A stretch of 64,000 bases of DNA. It comes from Phallusia fumigata. Lineage: Eukaryota > Chordata > Ascidiacea > Phlebobranchia > Ascidiidae. The position numbers were made by a program, and so were the translations under genes. Positions 13,301 to 25,500 of the stretch are shown one piece after another. The notes below the pieces were generated by a model. The model had not been told where the DNA came from. It ran no database searches and saw only the letters and a list, made by a program, of their open reading frames with translations. Positions within the stretch are counted from its first letter, which is position 1. Each line of letters opens with the position of its first letter. The stretch lies in NCBI GenBank assembly GCA_008931825.1, contig QXVZ01014505.1, positions 1 through 64,000 of the forward strand, written 5' to 3'.

Positions 13301-16300
13301 TCTTTGTCCAGTCTTCTACCCCTCTGCTCCGTTAGTGCAGTATCCGCAACATACTGTAGAGCTGTGGAATATTGATTGATTTAGAATTTCACCGTACAAA
13401 CTGCACGGTGGGACACATTGACCAAAGCATCGTCCAAAAAAACTTCTTACCGTAACCAGTTCGTGTCCCAAAACCGACATGATCGATATCTGTTATAGCT
13501 GTGATAACTTCGTCAGTCGTTGCGTAGGTGTTTAGGTCAAAGATGATGTCTACATTTTTTGAATATCGGGCAAAACCAATCTAAAAAGGAAAGTTTAATT
13601 GGGAAATGCCCACGGTCAGCTTACAACAACATACTAAAGTAGTCCCTGACAATAAAAAACAAACAAAAATGTGTAGTGGACTGAAATCGTTTTTAATTAC
13701 CGAACCTTCACTTTTTAGCAGGGTTTTTACAAAGTTTATAGTTTGGTGATAATACCAACAATACCTTTGTTAGGAGCCCAAAAGTGTGAGAGTATAAAAT
13801 GCCAAAAGTAAGACAATTTTATCACATCGAATCAAATACAGTATATGTGTGTAATAGTTACCTGCGTTCGTTGGGGACCAACTTCCATTCCTTTAATTAA
13901 TTGTATAAGGGACTGTTTAATGTCGTCGAAATTTTCCTGTAGTATGCTCGAGCTGCTTTCCATCAGAATGAAAATGTCAGCGGACGCTAGTCGGCACTGG
14001 GGTGGTAAATTCTCCTGTACCTGGGAAAAAGGTAATACGCCTTCCAGAAAGTTCGGTATATCGCACCTTCCTGGTTTGTTGTGTGAATTCATTACCGCGT
14101 GACGTGTGCGTCATATTTAATGCTATCGCTATGATTTGAGAATATTAATATCATTACGCCACGCCATCCACACCCGGTAGTTAGGCTAACATAGGTAGTA
14201 CGTGAATACGTACCTTGACGCAAATCCAATAATAAGGTTATACACGACAATACAGAAAAACAGTTGCCACTCATTTGAAATCCCACCAAACCTTAGACAA
14301 AAGAAATTTAGAAAAAGAAATCAACTTACTTGTGGCGAAGATGTGGCCGCCTCCGCGTCATTTTGATAACTTGGTCGGCACTCTGTGGAATCACCTGATG
14401 ACACCTCGTAGTATCCACTCGAACAATGACAAGTGTAACCACCAGGAATGTTTAGACATTCAGCAAAAGCAGTGCAAACGTCGTTCGAAATGCACTCGTT
14501 ACATTCTGTATTAAACAGAATAACCTTTTGTTAAAGGCTCTGGCAAAAGCCACATCCAAATACAAACAAATTTATACGCGACAATGGCTTTAAAAAGCCA
14601 ATAGGAACGATATTGCAACAGTTAGTAAAATTTATACTCAAAACAATGCAGAATTGAGTTAAATCACCTTCAAAGATAATGCTGTTCTGTCGCAGTGCAA
14701 CCAATAGAGGGTCGGTAAGAGAAGCTTCTTTTACAGCCTTTTCAAGTTCAATTATCCAGCTATTTAGTTCGTCTTCTCCTGTGATTAAAAAAAATTGTTT
14801 GGTATGTATTAGACAAGTAAAGATCATAAAAATTGAGCCATACCTAATGTTGCGTTTGGGGTGTCAAGATAAACATTAAATGATATCATTGTTGCGTCGT
14901 CGAATTCCGTCAAGGTTGTGTTCCTTATGGCAATGTTGGCGTCGGAAAGAAAGTTTTTCAAAAACACCGAATACAGCTAAAAACCAATTTATTGTTGCAT
15001 TAAAAACATGTAAATAACACAAAGTTCACATAGTGTTTAGATGACTTTTTCTAAAACGCATTCTATTTATTGACAAAAAATGGGCGATTAAAAGGATATG
15101 TTCACATTTATCGCTGTATTTAAATTTACCACCTTTATTTGAATATTTTTACAATATTTTGGAGAAAAGAATGGCAAAAAGTCCCTAGAAAAAGAAGTAG
15201 AAAAACTATAGGCGCATTGCACCAACATGCACAAAAACAAACCATCCTCTGTGCTTCGTTAGCCATCATTGCTTGCTGCAGGCCATCGTGATTCCATGCT
15301 TGTTCCAAAATATAGCTACCGTGAAAGCAAGCTCCCACTGCAAATTTGAGCAATATTTTTTGGAAAATCGCAACAAAGGAAATAAGTTTTCATTCTTAGC
15401 TAACTTACTTGGGAGACGAGAATCGACAGCGGTCACAGCGGTACCAGAATCTGAAGATAATCAAATGACCGGGTTTAAAGCAATTACGACAGTTCGGTGG
15501 TAGTTAACCAGGGCGCAATAGAGAGGCGGCTAATGTGTGATGACACGTCGGCCGTCAAACATTATGTTTCAGAGGTGCATTACAGGCAATTACCTGTTGT
15601 GCTTCCGACCACAGCAGCTGAAAACTCGCCAGCGCCGATTCCGTTAACGGCGGCAACTTGCACATTGTATTGTGACGAAGACCTTAGACCGACTATTGTC
15701 GCTGTAAATTCTGTATAAGTCACCTGAATAATAACCAGTTAGTTAGGTATTTAACAACTGTAGCCAATAGGTTTTTTTAGGCGCAAACATACCAACACAT
15801 AATACACTTCACCACAGCCACTTGGTTGACCGATGGCTTCACAGCTTTTCTTAGTTTCACTGTATTTTAACACATAGCTTCTGATTTGTCCCTTTGGAGA
15901 CGCGGGAAAGCTCCAAAATATTTTTAAAGCGTTCGACGTCGATTCAATGACAGCAACGTCCAATGGCGGTGACGATACTGTTGTAAAGATTTCAATGTGT
16001 TATCTAGCTTACAGGTAATGCCAAAAGTGATATACCTCCGTCGGATGTTTTCCTTTCACACCATTGCACAGCATTGTAGATTCCGCCGCTATTGTGAACA
16101 ATTCTCACCGCTGCTCGGTAATTAGTGGCAGGATTTAGATCCTTCAAACTGTAACTCATAACATCTCTTCCCACGGCTAAGTATTCCAAAGAAGGTACGT
16201 CGCCCTGCGATTAGAGGTTAGAGGTAAATAATATGATCAGCATGTTTTCAATTAACCGATGCTCACCATTCCCTGCAGATTGTCAAGTTTTTCTTTGTAC

Positions 16301-19300
16301 GAGTCGAAACTCCGGTAGTAAGTGCTTAACTCGTTACGCATATTGCTGTCCAGCTGTCCGGCGTGTACCCAGGTTAAGATATACTGTCGAAGACAAGAGC
16401 ACAATTTAAGTAATATCACAAATTTTTACTTTGTAATCATAACGTCCTGGAGGGCTTGGGATATTTTTTTGTTAAATTTACCTGGGATATTACAGGTGAG
16501 TTGCTCCACATTTTAGTTACGTTCCATTGCAATGTCAGTACGCCATTCTCTGATTCTTCGCAACTGAATCCGGTAAATTCAACAAATGCTAAATAATGCG
16601 AAATGTTGCTTTAATGTGCAGGTTTGGTTCGGTAAATTGCATATGTTGTACTTACGGTCGCACGACCATCCAGAACCGATGAAATAATCATTACACGTGC
16701 ATGTGTATGAACCGGGCGTGTTAATGCATGTTGCGTTACCGTCACAGGGCGTATCCACACATTCGTCGATATCTACAAACCATTTGTGGTTAACATTGAA
16801 CTATTGATAACCAGCTGGCGTAGTTCAAATAAACGGCTACCTGTTCGCTTTAGGCCATCACTAACTTGTTAACAAAATGGTTGGGCACAAAAATGTCATG
16901 CAAGGTTTACCTTTAGAATGTTAAGGAAGAAATACAAACCTTGGCATATTGGCGACGGGGCATCAAAAACGTAAGTGGACTGACAAGTAATCACTGCATT
17001 GCCGATCAATCGGAAGCCCTGGTTACATTCAAAACGCACTTGATTTCCCACCGACACGTTCCCGCCAAAAGCAACGCCATTTTCAATCAGACCAGAGTGG
17101 ATACATCGAACTGTGCAGCCAAAACACGATGTTTGATGGACCAATAACTTACTATGTTGTGCGGCAAAGTAAATAACAATTGTGTCTGTTCGAGATGATT
17201 CTAACACAACGTCATCCCGCAAAGAAACTTTACTTTCTCTGCGTCGTTGCGCAGGGCAAAGCTTTGTGCAGCTAAGTGCAGAAGTGTGCAAAGCAAAAGT
17301 ACTTTAAGCAAGGTACATGCCACAAATCAATACAGTTTTTTTGCAACCGCAAATAAAACTCTATTTTCTGAAATCGTGCGAAAGTACAAAAACGCCAAGG
17401 GGATTTTCTGTACGATTGAAAAAAGCATCATCCAAGGCCCGCTTCTCTGTAATGTGTTATGCAGATTGAAATATATTTTAAAAGTAGCCAAAACCTGACA
17501 GCTATTAAGCAAACCTCGAAAACACCGTCACGAAAAACAAGTTTGAAAATGCAAAGAAATCACGGAAAGCAAGAAATACCTTGTGGTACGGATGAGCGGT
17601 CTTCGTTGATCAACGACGAGCCGGTGCAATTAGTACAAAAGTGTATTGGTTAGTTTAAGGTCGCAATAATGTGGACTATTTATTGCTTTTACGCAAAAAA
17701 ACAGTGTCAAAACAAAAGTTGTGAGGTGTTCATGCAAACTAAAGTGATTTTACGATCAAACTGTTGCTCAAAAGATATGCGGGTGAAACCCATTGCTTTA
17801 TTGCATCACAAAAAGCAAGCCTTGTTTCTACAAAACAAAGCTGTTTGTCTAAGTTTGATGCGCTATAGTCTACAGGAAAATGTTCAAAATGTTTGCGAGT
17901 TTTGTAAACGTCCATTGTGCAAAACATTACACGTTGCTGGACGTTAACATACATAGTTTGTCACCGGTTTGCATAACACTGTGTGTGGATGCAATAAGAT
18001 TAGGTCGCTTACCTTCACAAAGAATACCGTCACCGAACATTCCGGGTGGACAAGAATCACACGTAAACCCTACGCCTGGTGCCTTGACATCAAAACAACG
18101 CACACCAGGAAAGCAAGGGTTTCCGCGACAAGCATCCTTATCTTCAGAACATAGACCGCCCTCCCAGGCGGGCGTACATTCGCAGTCCACCAACTAAAAA
18201 GTTAACACGTGTTGGATGGCATGCCGATAAACGCTTGTGTGACGCAATAATAGCCTTCTGAAGTTTTGCAGACAGTTAGTGGCCCGGTGCTTGCGGCAGT
18301 GCCTTTGTGAAACTCCACTGCTGGTGGTTGTAGTAATAATGTGGCTCTGCATTTTGCGGACAGCAATAATAAAATCAACTGTGTTTTACAGCGTGGCTAA
18401 GATATGTCGGCCTATCTGAGAATTCACTTGCAGTGGTTTTATATTATTTAAACAACAAAAGACCCAAATCCAACTACAGATGTTTGGTTTCAGTATATAC
18501 TGCAGTGTACATAGCATCATTTTACTTACAAACAGTCTTCCGGTGCTTATGTTAACGTTTTCGTAAACGCATCTCGCCCCGTTTTTGCACCCACAGATTT
18601 GCCACTCTGGCCACCATTCACTACTTCCTCCTCGACCGTCGGTGACAACAAAGGCTATTCTGACCAACGAAGACAGATACATCACAAATTCGTCAGTTGT
18701 TGGCATAAAAGTGAAGAAACCATCTAAACAGTATAAAAGTAGATTTGTTAGTTTAAATGTATACAACTACATGCATAATGTGGTATTGAGTTGGTGACAG
18801 TTATTGTTTTTGAAACGGTTAATTGTCATTGCGTCACACAGATGGTTGCGTGTTAGGTTTGTGGTGTACATTATAATGAAGCGTTAGAAAGCTTAGTTGG
18901 AAAATCAGTTTGCTACATAACGTAAAGAACTTTGGTCTTTTTACGATAAAGTGGTTTTATAAATAGCAGGTTTGGGAATAAAAACTGGTTTCTTGGTTGG
19001 GAGGTTTTTCTACAAAATTAGTTCATGCTATTTATTTTTTTAATGCTAAAAATTGTCTCCTGCAGAATAACGTTTCAAAAGCATTTCACACACGAATTAG
19101 CAAGAACAAGTTTACGTAATCGCACCGGGCAAACGAAAAAATTCGCCCTAGGCTGCTGGCAGAATTGAATTACAAACCGCTATGTTTATCATCTTGTAGA
19201 CATAAGTTGTCCGACGAGTAAACTAATAGCGAACTCAATAAACGCTACGTAATAATGTTTTTCGACTGCAGTATTTTATGTGTAGGACTTTAATTGCAAA

Positions 19301-20860
19301 ATTGAAACCTTAAAAGCCATTACAAACTTGAGTCTACAAAGGCCTACAATTAACAAGGCCTAAAACTGTTTCACCCAAACTAAATGTAAAGTTTATGGTT
19401 GGACGTTAAGTTCGCAGTTTAAATAAATTGAGGTCTCTTCAGCGTTTGGGGAACTATGTATTAGTCCAAAATCTGTGTACAATATTTAATATTGTGTTTT
19501 GCTATTGTCTGTTTTTGCTATGATTAATGATTTGCATTTAGTAATGTTTTTGTATTCTATGACATGAAACACGTTGTGGGACAAATATCTGCACTATTAT
19601 CATGCAAAATACGCTTGAAAGTGTTTTGACTATCTGTCAAAGGCACGGTTGCAAATAGCAGACAAAAAATTAGCCGCAAATCGGCAACCCAGTGTTTAAT
19701 ATGGAACACAATGAAACAGCCAACATGACGACACAGCGTAATTAGGTTTGCCGGAGGAAGATGTATCAATTGTGAAAACCAGACTGTGAAACCTTACATT
19801 ACCACGAATTGCGTCAAATTTGGTTCTACCTGGTCATTTTCGGGCCACTTGAATCATACACTGAGTAATTTCTCTGCGTGTTGCGAGAAGCAAACTGTGT
19901 TAGTATCATGTCATAAGGTTGGCTTAAAGTGACAAAGTAAGAAAAAATTAGTCGAAACATTGACTTATTACACTGCCCTCTCGAACCTACAGGACATCTA
20001 AACAAAAGTGGTAATTATAGTCGTAAAAATCAATTAGTGTCTGACGATCGACTTGCAGTAGCGATTACGTAATAGCTCGTGCGTAACGTGCATCGAAAGT
20101 GCAACAACTTGCAAGGTATTGGAATGTACTTCCTCATACTATTTGTTGGCTGTTTTGTAATAAAAGGATTACCAGCTAACAAACCGTTTTCCCCCAAAAA
20201 ACTAAAGAATAATCTGGTTCCTACTTGGGTAAATGGTAGCGCCTTCAACTTCATGCAATAACGACAGTTGCGTAGGATCGCCATCCGGATCTTTAACAGT
20301 GACAAGAACCTCAGTCACCTCACCGACAGCTACAGCAATGCTAATAGGTCCGGTAAAATAAGGGTTCCTGTTTCCTGTAAACGAATAAGACCGCTAAATA
20401 TAACTGATTCATAACTTAATATCTATTACACAACATTTAAACAACTAAGTTTACAGCAATGTGGTAGGGCTGTGCGGGCAAACTTACCTTGATCACCAGA
20501 TGAGTCAGTTTGACGCTTGGATCTTGATTGAGGCAAAGAGTCGGTGATGTTTTTTAAAACTTCGCCTATTTTGCCTTCCTTCAACAAGTCGTCCATCTGA
20601 ACAAGCATCTTTTCTCTTAATTGGCTTTCAAGGTGTTTCCACGGATGACGACTGTCTTCCCTGGCGTCGATGCTAGCGGTGCATTTGTAAAACTCCCCTG
20701 CATGGGTGCTCTCACTGCGTTTGTAGGCAGCAAACCTAACCGCAGCACCGGTGTACAATTGGGTCATTCCGATAATTCCAAATAAGATATAACCAACTGC
20801 CAAAAAGCTTGGCTTCCACTTGCATTTCTTCAGATGAGTATCATCTGACCGCTTCGCCAT
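545..20860 (-). CDS. Giant type II membrane protein with FN3, vWA, EGF, sushi and SEA-like modules
   Basis: About 60 exons join in consistent phase from an ATG at 20860 leftward, giving roughly 2,850 residues. The order is: cytoplasmic tail and signal anchor (about residues 17-46), furin-like RSKR (113-116), a cadherin/Ig-like module, EGF, sushi, calcium-binding EGF, two FN3, SEA-like, EGF, two vWA, sixteen FN3 and a third vWA. FN3 modules are bounded by phase-1 introns, as is usual for shuffled extracellular domains. The likely role, by inference, is cell-surface or matrix adhesion; I recognise no named orthologue. Collagen XII-type proteins also mix vWA and FN3, but no Gly-X-Y repeat is seen. 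The left end is open: the last vWA exon either uses a GC donor at 543-544 and continues beyond the window, or reads on to a stop at 516-518. Assembly joins at 2628, 4340, 10295 and 11413 disturb the copy number of some exons. Confidence 0.8.
2410..2807 (-). other. Two paralogous 155-nt FN3 exons across a single-N join
   Basis: Exons 2653-2807 and 2410-2564 have equal length, the same start and end phases (2 and 1), and clearly related products (EVQTFNVPK and EVTTIDVPK; both have SLKGAY and ISNVTN). They cannot be spliced to each other in frame. Either they are mutually exclusive exons, or the single N at 2628 hides missing FN3 modules between them. They differ too much to be ordinary alleles. 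Confidence 0.6.
4217..4391. repeat. Assembly duplication around the N at 4340
   Basis: About 51 bases at 4217-4267, including the start of one FN3 exon, recur at 4341-4391 after a single N with a few substitutions. The second copy changes the exon boundary residue from Asp to Ala. It looks like an unmerged contig overlap. Confidence 0.7.
9849..12369. repeat. Stacked assembly duplications around the Ns at 10295 and 11413
   Basis: The segment 9849-10294 is repeated from 10296, and 10457-11412 is repeated from 11414 to 12369. Both repeats start exactly after a single N and differ by scattered substitutions and small indels. They give false extra copies of vWA exons. Overlapping contigs of two haplotypes explain both better than a tandem gene duplication does. 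Confidence 0.8.
11448..12501 (-). other. Second vWA domain
   Basis: Exons 12353-12501, 11969-12104, 11683-11849 and 11448-11610 give a complete vWA: TDIVFVIDTSTG, VAVLTFNRG, LQVVIMLA, then a closing FVCPG. The metal site is degenerate: DTSTG partly fits DxSxS, but the VVIMLAHS strand lacks the usual TDG. The same exons reappear at 11012-11147, 10726-10892 and 10491-10653, and the last exon a third time at 10037-10200. Because those copies flank single-N joins, I treat them as assembly duplicates of one domain. Confidence 0.75.
12608..14020 (-). other. First vWA domain, with an apparent one-base frameshift
   Basis: Exons 13862-14020, 13451-13580, 13228-13361 and 12608-12762 form a vWA fold: strand SADIFILM, HVIVITDGRS, and a last helix ending in ESVCP. 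The metal site is partly lost. The DxSxS aspartate position is Met (LMESSSS), but the downstream Thr region (GFGTRTG) and the ITDG aspartate are kept. In the last exon the expected continuation from NIS to NVRESEL is out of frame by one base in a run near 12728-12731. The exon phase also fits only if one base is extra, so a sequencing error or an allelic lesion is likely. Confidence 0.75.
14330..15450 (-). other. SEA-like region followed by an EGF exon
   Basis: Exons 15409-15450, 15243-15337, 14844-14976 and 14668-14778 encode a region with alternating helices and a central strand (ATMISFNVYL) that resembles SEA domains. No GSVVV-type autocleavage site is visible, so processing is uncertain. 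Exon 14330-14505 encodes an EGF domain with six cysteines (ECNECISND ... CHCSSGYY) and an acidic linker to the first vWA. Confidence 0.5.
15594..16588 (-). other. Two FN3 modules
   Basis: Exons 16482-16588, 16267-16383 and 16036-16204 form the first FN3 (motif LKDLNPATNYRAAV). It carries an inserted helical piece encoded by the middle exon. Exons 15793-15977 and 15594-15723 form the second FN3, from VSSPPLDVAV to VGLRSSSQYNVQVAAVNGIG. The latter is a canonical FN3 F-G region, and the Trp in IFWSF marks the B strand. Confidence 0.8.
16656..18193 (-). other. EGF, sushi (CCP) and calcium-binding EGF exons
   Basis: Exon 18013-18193 encodes an EGF-like domain with the six-cysteine spacing of thrombospondin-type EGF (CPPGMFGDG). 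Exon 16940-17110 is a single sushi/CCP domain: four cysteines, FECNQGF, and a closing SPIC. Exon 16656-16772 is a calcium-binding EGF beginning DIDECVDTPC, with the usual hydroxylation-type segment. All are bounded by phase-1 introns. The 0.9-kb intron 17111-18012 shows no further exon. Confidence 0.85.
18530..20374 (-). other. Cadherin/Ig-like module split over two exons
   Basis: Exons 20225-20374 and 18530-18723 join in phase. The module contains DPDGDPTQLS followed by a closing TDGRGG motif, typical of beta-sandwich repeats of cadherin or PKD-like type, then a linker with three cysteines leading into the EGF region. The family is not fixed by eye. The intron between the two exons (18724-20224, about 1.5 kb) holds no exon I can support. 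Confidence 0.5.
20488..20860 (-). CDS. First coding exon: signal anchor and furin-like site of the FN3/vWA protein
   Basis: This exon encodes 124 residues. The ATG at 20858-20860 is chosen because a basic, hydrophilic tail of about 16 residues (MAKRSDD...KWK) precedes a hydrophobic stretch of roughly 25-30 residues with no signal-peptidase-like context. That is the layout of a type II signal anchor. Near residue 113 lies RSKR, a furin-type site that could release the ectodomain. Acidic and basic helical sequence lies between the two. The exon ends with donor gtaagt in phase 1. Reading further upstream stays open for about 20 codons but has no ATG. Confidence 0.75.
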
Positions 20861-22580
20861 GACCTTGATGAAGGTCTTCGGGTAAATGCAATACCTACGC
20901 TCGCAGTTTAATGTAAGTATCAACGTAAGAAAATAATCGCTAAATCTGTTTGAATATCACCTAATGCAACAAAGTGAGTAAAATCAATGTTTGGAACTGC
21001 GTATCTTATCATTTATTTGTTTCAACCCACTCAAGCTTATAATTTTCCTCATGCAAAATTTTCTCAAGACTTAAACCTAACACTGTAGATAAATGTACTA
21101 AAAACGCTTTCCTGAACTACTTTTAATTTTAGTTATTATTTTAAACCAAATGTCAAAAAGTTTGTTTCGGGTTGCTCTNACTTAAACCTAACACTGTAGA
21201 TAAATGTACTAAAAACGCTTTCCTGAACTACTTTTAATTTTAGTTATTATTTTAAACCAAATGTCAAAAAGTTTGTTTCGGGTTGCTCTGAAAAAAAATT
21301 AAATGAACCTGATGTAAAAAATAAAACCTTTTCCCTGTTCATATTTCTTCTCCGGTGGCGGGAGTGTGCTGCTTGCCAGTAGTGCGAAAGAAAAAGGTAA
21401 CTTGCCGGGGGCAATTCATTCGTCACCGCCAAACATTAGTTCTACTAGGATTTTGACGATACGGGCGTTGGCGTTGCGTAATATACCGCTGTACGCACAA
21501 CTTGCATCCGAGAACAACGTAGTAATGTAAATAGTTTTTGGGGCGCTGTTTCGAATGTTAACAAACAAAATTTTAAGTGCTTTTCTTTCGTATACTGTTG
21601 TAACGCAACAGCCATCTTGCATAGGCAACGCTTTTAATGCGATTAAAATACAAATTGTAGGCAAACCTCCAACAACGTTGAATATTAAAAGCTTATTTAT
21701 GTGACAAACAATTAGTTTCATTCCTATTGGTGTTGTGTCATTATTATTGATAATTAATTTTTTGCTATGCCGGTGATAGAAAAAAAGGCCGACTGGTCAG
21801 CAATAATACGAAGGCCGTTATATAGGTGTCAATATATAGCTTCACACAAGAAAAAGGTTATTACGTTGACGTCAGGAGCCCACGGGCGCCCAAACGCTGC
21901 GCGATAAAATGTCAAATCGAGTAATTTACAAAAAAATCCTAACAGATTTCATTACGTTGTTTTCATACGACAACATTTTCTTGAAGATCACATGGAAGCG
22001 CCTAAACTTAAAATCACGCGCCCGGCGCGATATGGGCAACTGATGCTAACGAATATAAACCACCTTCTCTGTCACGTGATACCAAACAGCGGTTCGGTTG
22101 AAGGTCGCACGGATAAAAATCTAAGACTGACAGGAAAAGCTATTGAATCACACAAAATGCCTGTAGGCGCACAAATAGTTGTTGAGCGCTTAAACTTACT
22201 ATAAACAACCACTTTGTGTATGAGAGTACTTTTTACACAGAAGCTAATGTAAAAAAAACGTCAGGATAACACAAATAGAAGTAGGTGTTTGTTGAACACT
22301 TTTCCTTATTGTTTTTTTTTTGGCGTAACAAACATCGAGCTTGCGGTTTAATGTAAAAGCTTTTGACCGATGAAAGCGAAATGTTTTTACAGTTCGAATC
22401 GAACAAAGGCGAGCGACGTACCATTCCATGAGTGTCTTCCTTTTGATTAATCTCTCCGTTCGTGGTAGAACACTTCGGTATGCAGACCTCAAGTAGTAGT
22501 AGTAGCTGTTCCGAGGGTGATCATGTATGCGCAAAATTGCGTTGACAGTTTATATGTGTTGACGGTTTTTCAAAAAGGCC
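20861..22580. other. Intergenic region between divergent genes, with an assembly repeat
   Basis: This separates the minus-strand FN3/vWA gene from the plus-strand gene at 22581 and should hold both promoters. No clear TATA box was recognised. Segment 21069-21178 recurs after the N at 21179 (21180-21289), an assembly overlap. Short open frames occur here, but none has codon bias, motifs or splice partners that I can support. Confidence 0.6.
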
Positions 22581-25500
22581 ATGGGCACACGGAATTTTGA
22601 TCGAGCACTCAAAGTCAACGTAGGCATTGAAAAGCTTTTATGCGCCGAGCTAATCAGAATACGCCACAAACAATATAGGGTCTTGCGTCAAATTAAACAC
22701 GCGCAAAGGGAACTAAAATCAGAAATTTCTACACGAAAAAATGAAAAGTTTCATGTTAAAAACGAGGAAAAAGAGTTACATGAAGATATGGATGCAGTAT
22801 GTAAGTTTATTGCCATCCCTAATGTGAAAACAATTTTGCAAAATGTTGAATCATTTGTTACAGTTGTCGAGAAAAGCCTAATAGAACGCTGATTTTTGTC
22901 GCTAACCTTGCAACAATCAAAAAGTGATTTTGTCATACACATTCTTTTAGCCACTTTGTTTAAACCCACGTTGTTTTTAGTGAAATCTTTTGAAAAGACA
23001 GCAGATGATGGGACGAACAAAGTAAAACCTGAAAAAAGTGAAACAACGCGTCGCAAATCGATTCATAAACATCGTTCTTATGACGCAAATGAAAGTTACT
23101 TGTTTGATCAAGAATCGACCAATTCCCTTTCCTCTGCATCAAGCGGCGAAAATGTTGACGATAATCCATCAGTTCAACAATGGACCAATGGAAACGGTTG
23201 CTACTCAGCGTCGAGACGAATAAAATCCGAGCTATCAAGTAGTATTGACAGTTGGGCCAAGCAAATGGCCTCACGCACCGACAAAGAAGTTAGTACAAAC
23301 ATGGCGTTGAGGACAATAGCACCTCAAGCCCCCTTTGTAAAGGTAAATCCAGCAATAAAAGTGGACATTGCAGGTCAATACGGCATTAGAAATTTTTCGT
23401 CGAAACCTCATCATCGAAGAAGCAATTGCAAAAATTTTTCGCTTGATACAACAGCAATACGTTTGGGGAAATATCCTAATTTAGCAGCAACAAACAAACA
23501 GACTGTGTGCAGTGCCGTAAACTCGTCTTTGATGCTTACTGGGTACCGTGCTTCGATATCGCCAGAAGAACAAGTCAACATGAAAAAACGAGTCCAAAAC
23601 AATCAGCAGAGTTTGTATGGACAATGGAACAGTGTCAGTGTTAATCGTCCTTTGTTGCCATTTGCACGAGCTTCTATACATGTAGAGGAAGTGTCTCACA
23701 GTGGTACTCCATTTTCTAACGTAAACTTTGTGCCGCAATCCAAGACATTCCTCACCAAAACAAGGTAATGAATTAAATTTGGTTTACCTTTATACCAAAT
23801 AAAATCATGTTTTATACCCGATAAAAACCCTACTGTTAGTCTTTGGTACTATGCGTTTATCGTATTGCCAGATGTTGATTAATAAAAAACCTGTTTGTTC
23901 TTAGCCTTGGCGTTCGTCCCATTACTGCCTCGCCAAAGAGTGCCACTGCTCATAGGAGAAAAAACATGCATCATCGGCCAATAACTGCCGTTGGGTTCTC
24001 TGCCAACCACGAAGGATACCAGAAATATCGACAAACAGGTTTAATTTTTTTAATTTTTTTAAAAGTTTCTAAATTATATCTACCTTTCCACAGAAAGTAC
24101 CTCTATAAATCATATCCAAAACTGAATTTAGAAATATCCAGTAAGCATACGTTTATGTTGTGGGTAATTCTACTGTAGTGCGTAGAAAAATTAAATTGCG
24201 TAGAGCAGTGGTTCCCAACCTTTTCTGACTGGTGACTCCCTATAATGATTAAAAATATCTTGCGACCCGACATAACGTTTTTTTCCTAAACAACAAGATC
24301 ATTTTACAGTATATCATATGTTTGCATTCACTGTTGCTCCATGAAACGGCTGGATTTGCAACTTCATGGCATTACAGTACAATTCAACAATTTTTTTTGC
24401 AAACAATTATTTTTTGGTGCAAACATTTTTTTTCGGTGCAAAAATTTTGTTCAGTTCAACAATTTTTTTGCAGACAATTATTTTGTACCTTATACGGCGT
24501 ATCAAAATAGCAAATTACTACTACTTGCGCAATGTAGTACGCGGAAGCTGTCAGCATCGGCCCAAGTGATTAGGCGGTCCCCAAACCTTTTAACGTGTTG
24601 TTTATTACTAAAATACAGTGCGTACTAACCAAGAATCAATGAAAGCTTCAGGGCAGATCCCAGTACCAAATATGCGCAAGCATATAATTCATATCTAGAA
24701 TAAGAGGGGATTTTAAACCAAAACTGCATTGTGGTTGAAATGTTTTCAGTCTTTGCGAAATCTTTGGATACTTTAGCACTTGATTCGCTGTTGCATGAAT
24801 AATGGAACTCAACAACCGTGCACCTACCGCGTTAAGCTACGGTTGTAATATCTTCAAAACTAAACAGCCTCAGCAGCCGCATATGTACCAGGAAACAGGT
24901 AGGTGCACGGTTGTTGAGTTCCATTATTCATGCAAACTAACTGTGAGATATTTCTAATAATGGAACAAATGCCATACTTGTGCCTAGGCAACGTAAATGT
25001 AAAGAGAAATACCATTGTATTTAGTTACATATTGAGCACTTTGTTTTGACAAAAACCAATAACATATAGCGTAAATGTGATAAAGGAAAATTAAAAAAAC
25101 CACCCAAACCTTTCCCTTCCCCCTAGAAAATAGACATAGCAGTATAGTGATCAATCGTGGAACAGGCTTTATTTTCATGAACAAAAAACTCCACGAGCCA
25201 AACAACTACTTTNCTACTGCTTGCTTATCGTACCTGACAAGATAGGTAATGCAAGCCAAACCAGTTGTAACCTATGTGTGATAAAAAGTAATGAAAATTT
25301 CACATATCTGTCGCGACCCCCGGAAAACCTCCCTGCGACCCCTTTTGGGGTCGCGACCCCCAGGTTGGGAACCACTGGCGTAGAGCAATACCGACTAGCG
25401 TTAATATTCGTCTACAAATTAAACTTAACTTATATGTATTCATCACAGCGGATCAAAATGCACCAACCACTCACAACTTTCGATTAGCGGCGGAAACACA

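Noticed and set aside
21416-21721. 101-codon minus-strand open frame upstream of the FN3/vWA gene
   Set aside because: No motif, no splice partner and no codon pattern like the neighbouring genes; the FN3/vWA protein already has a good start at 20860.
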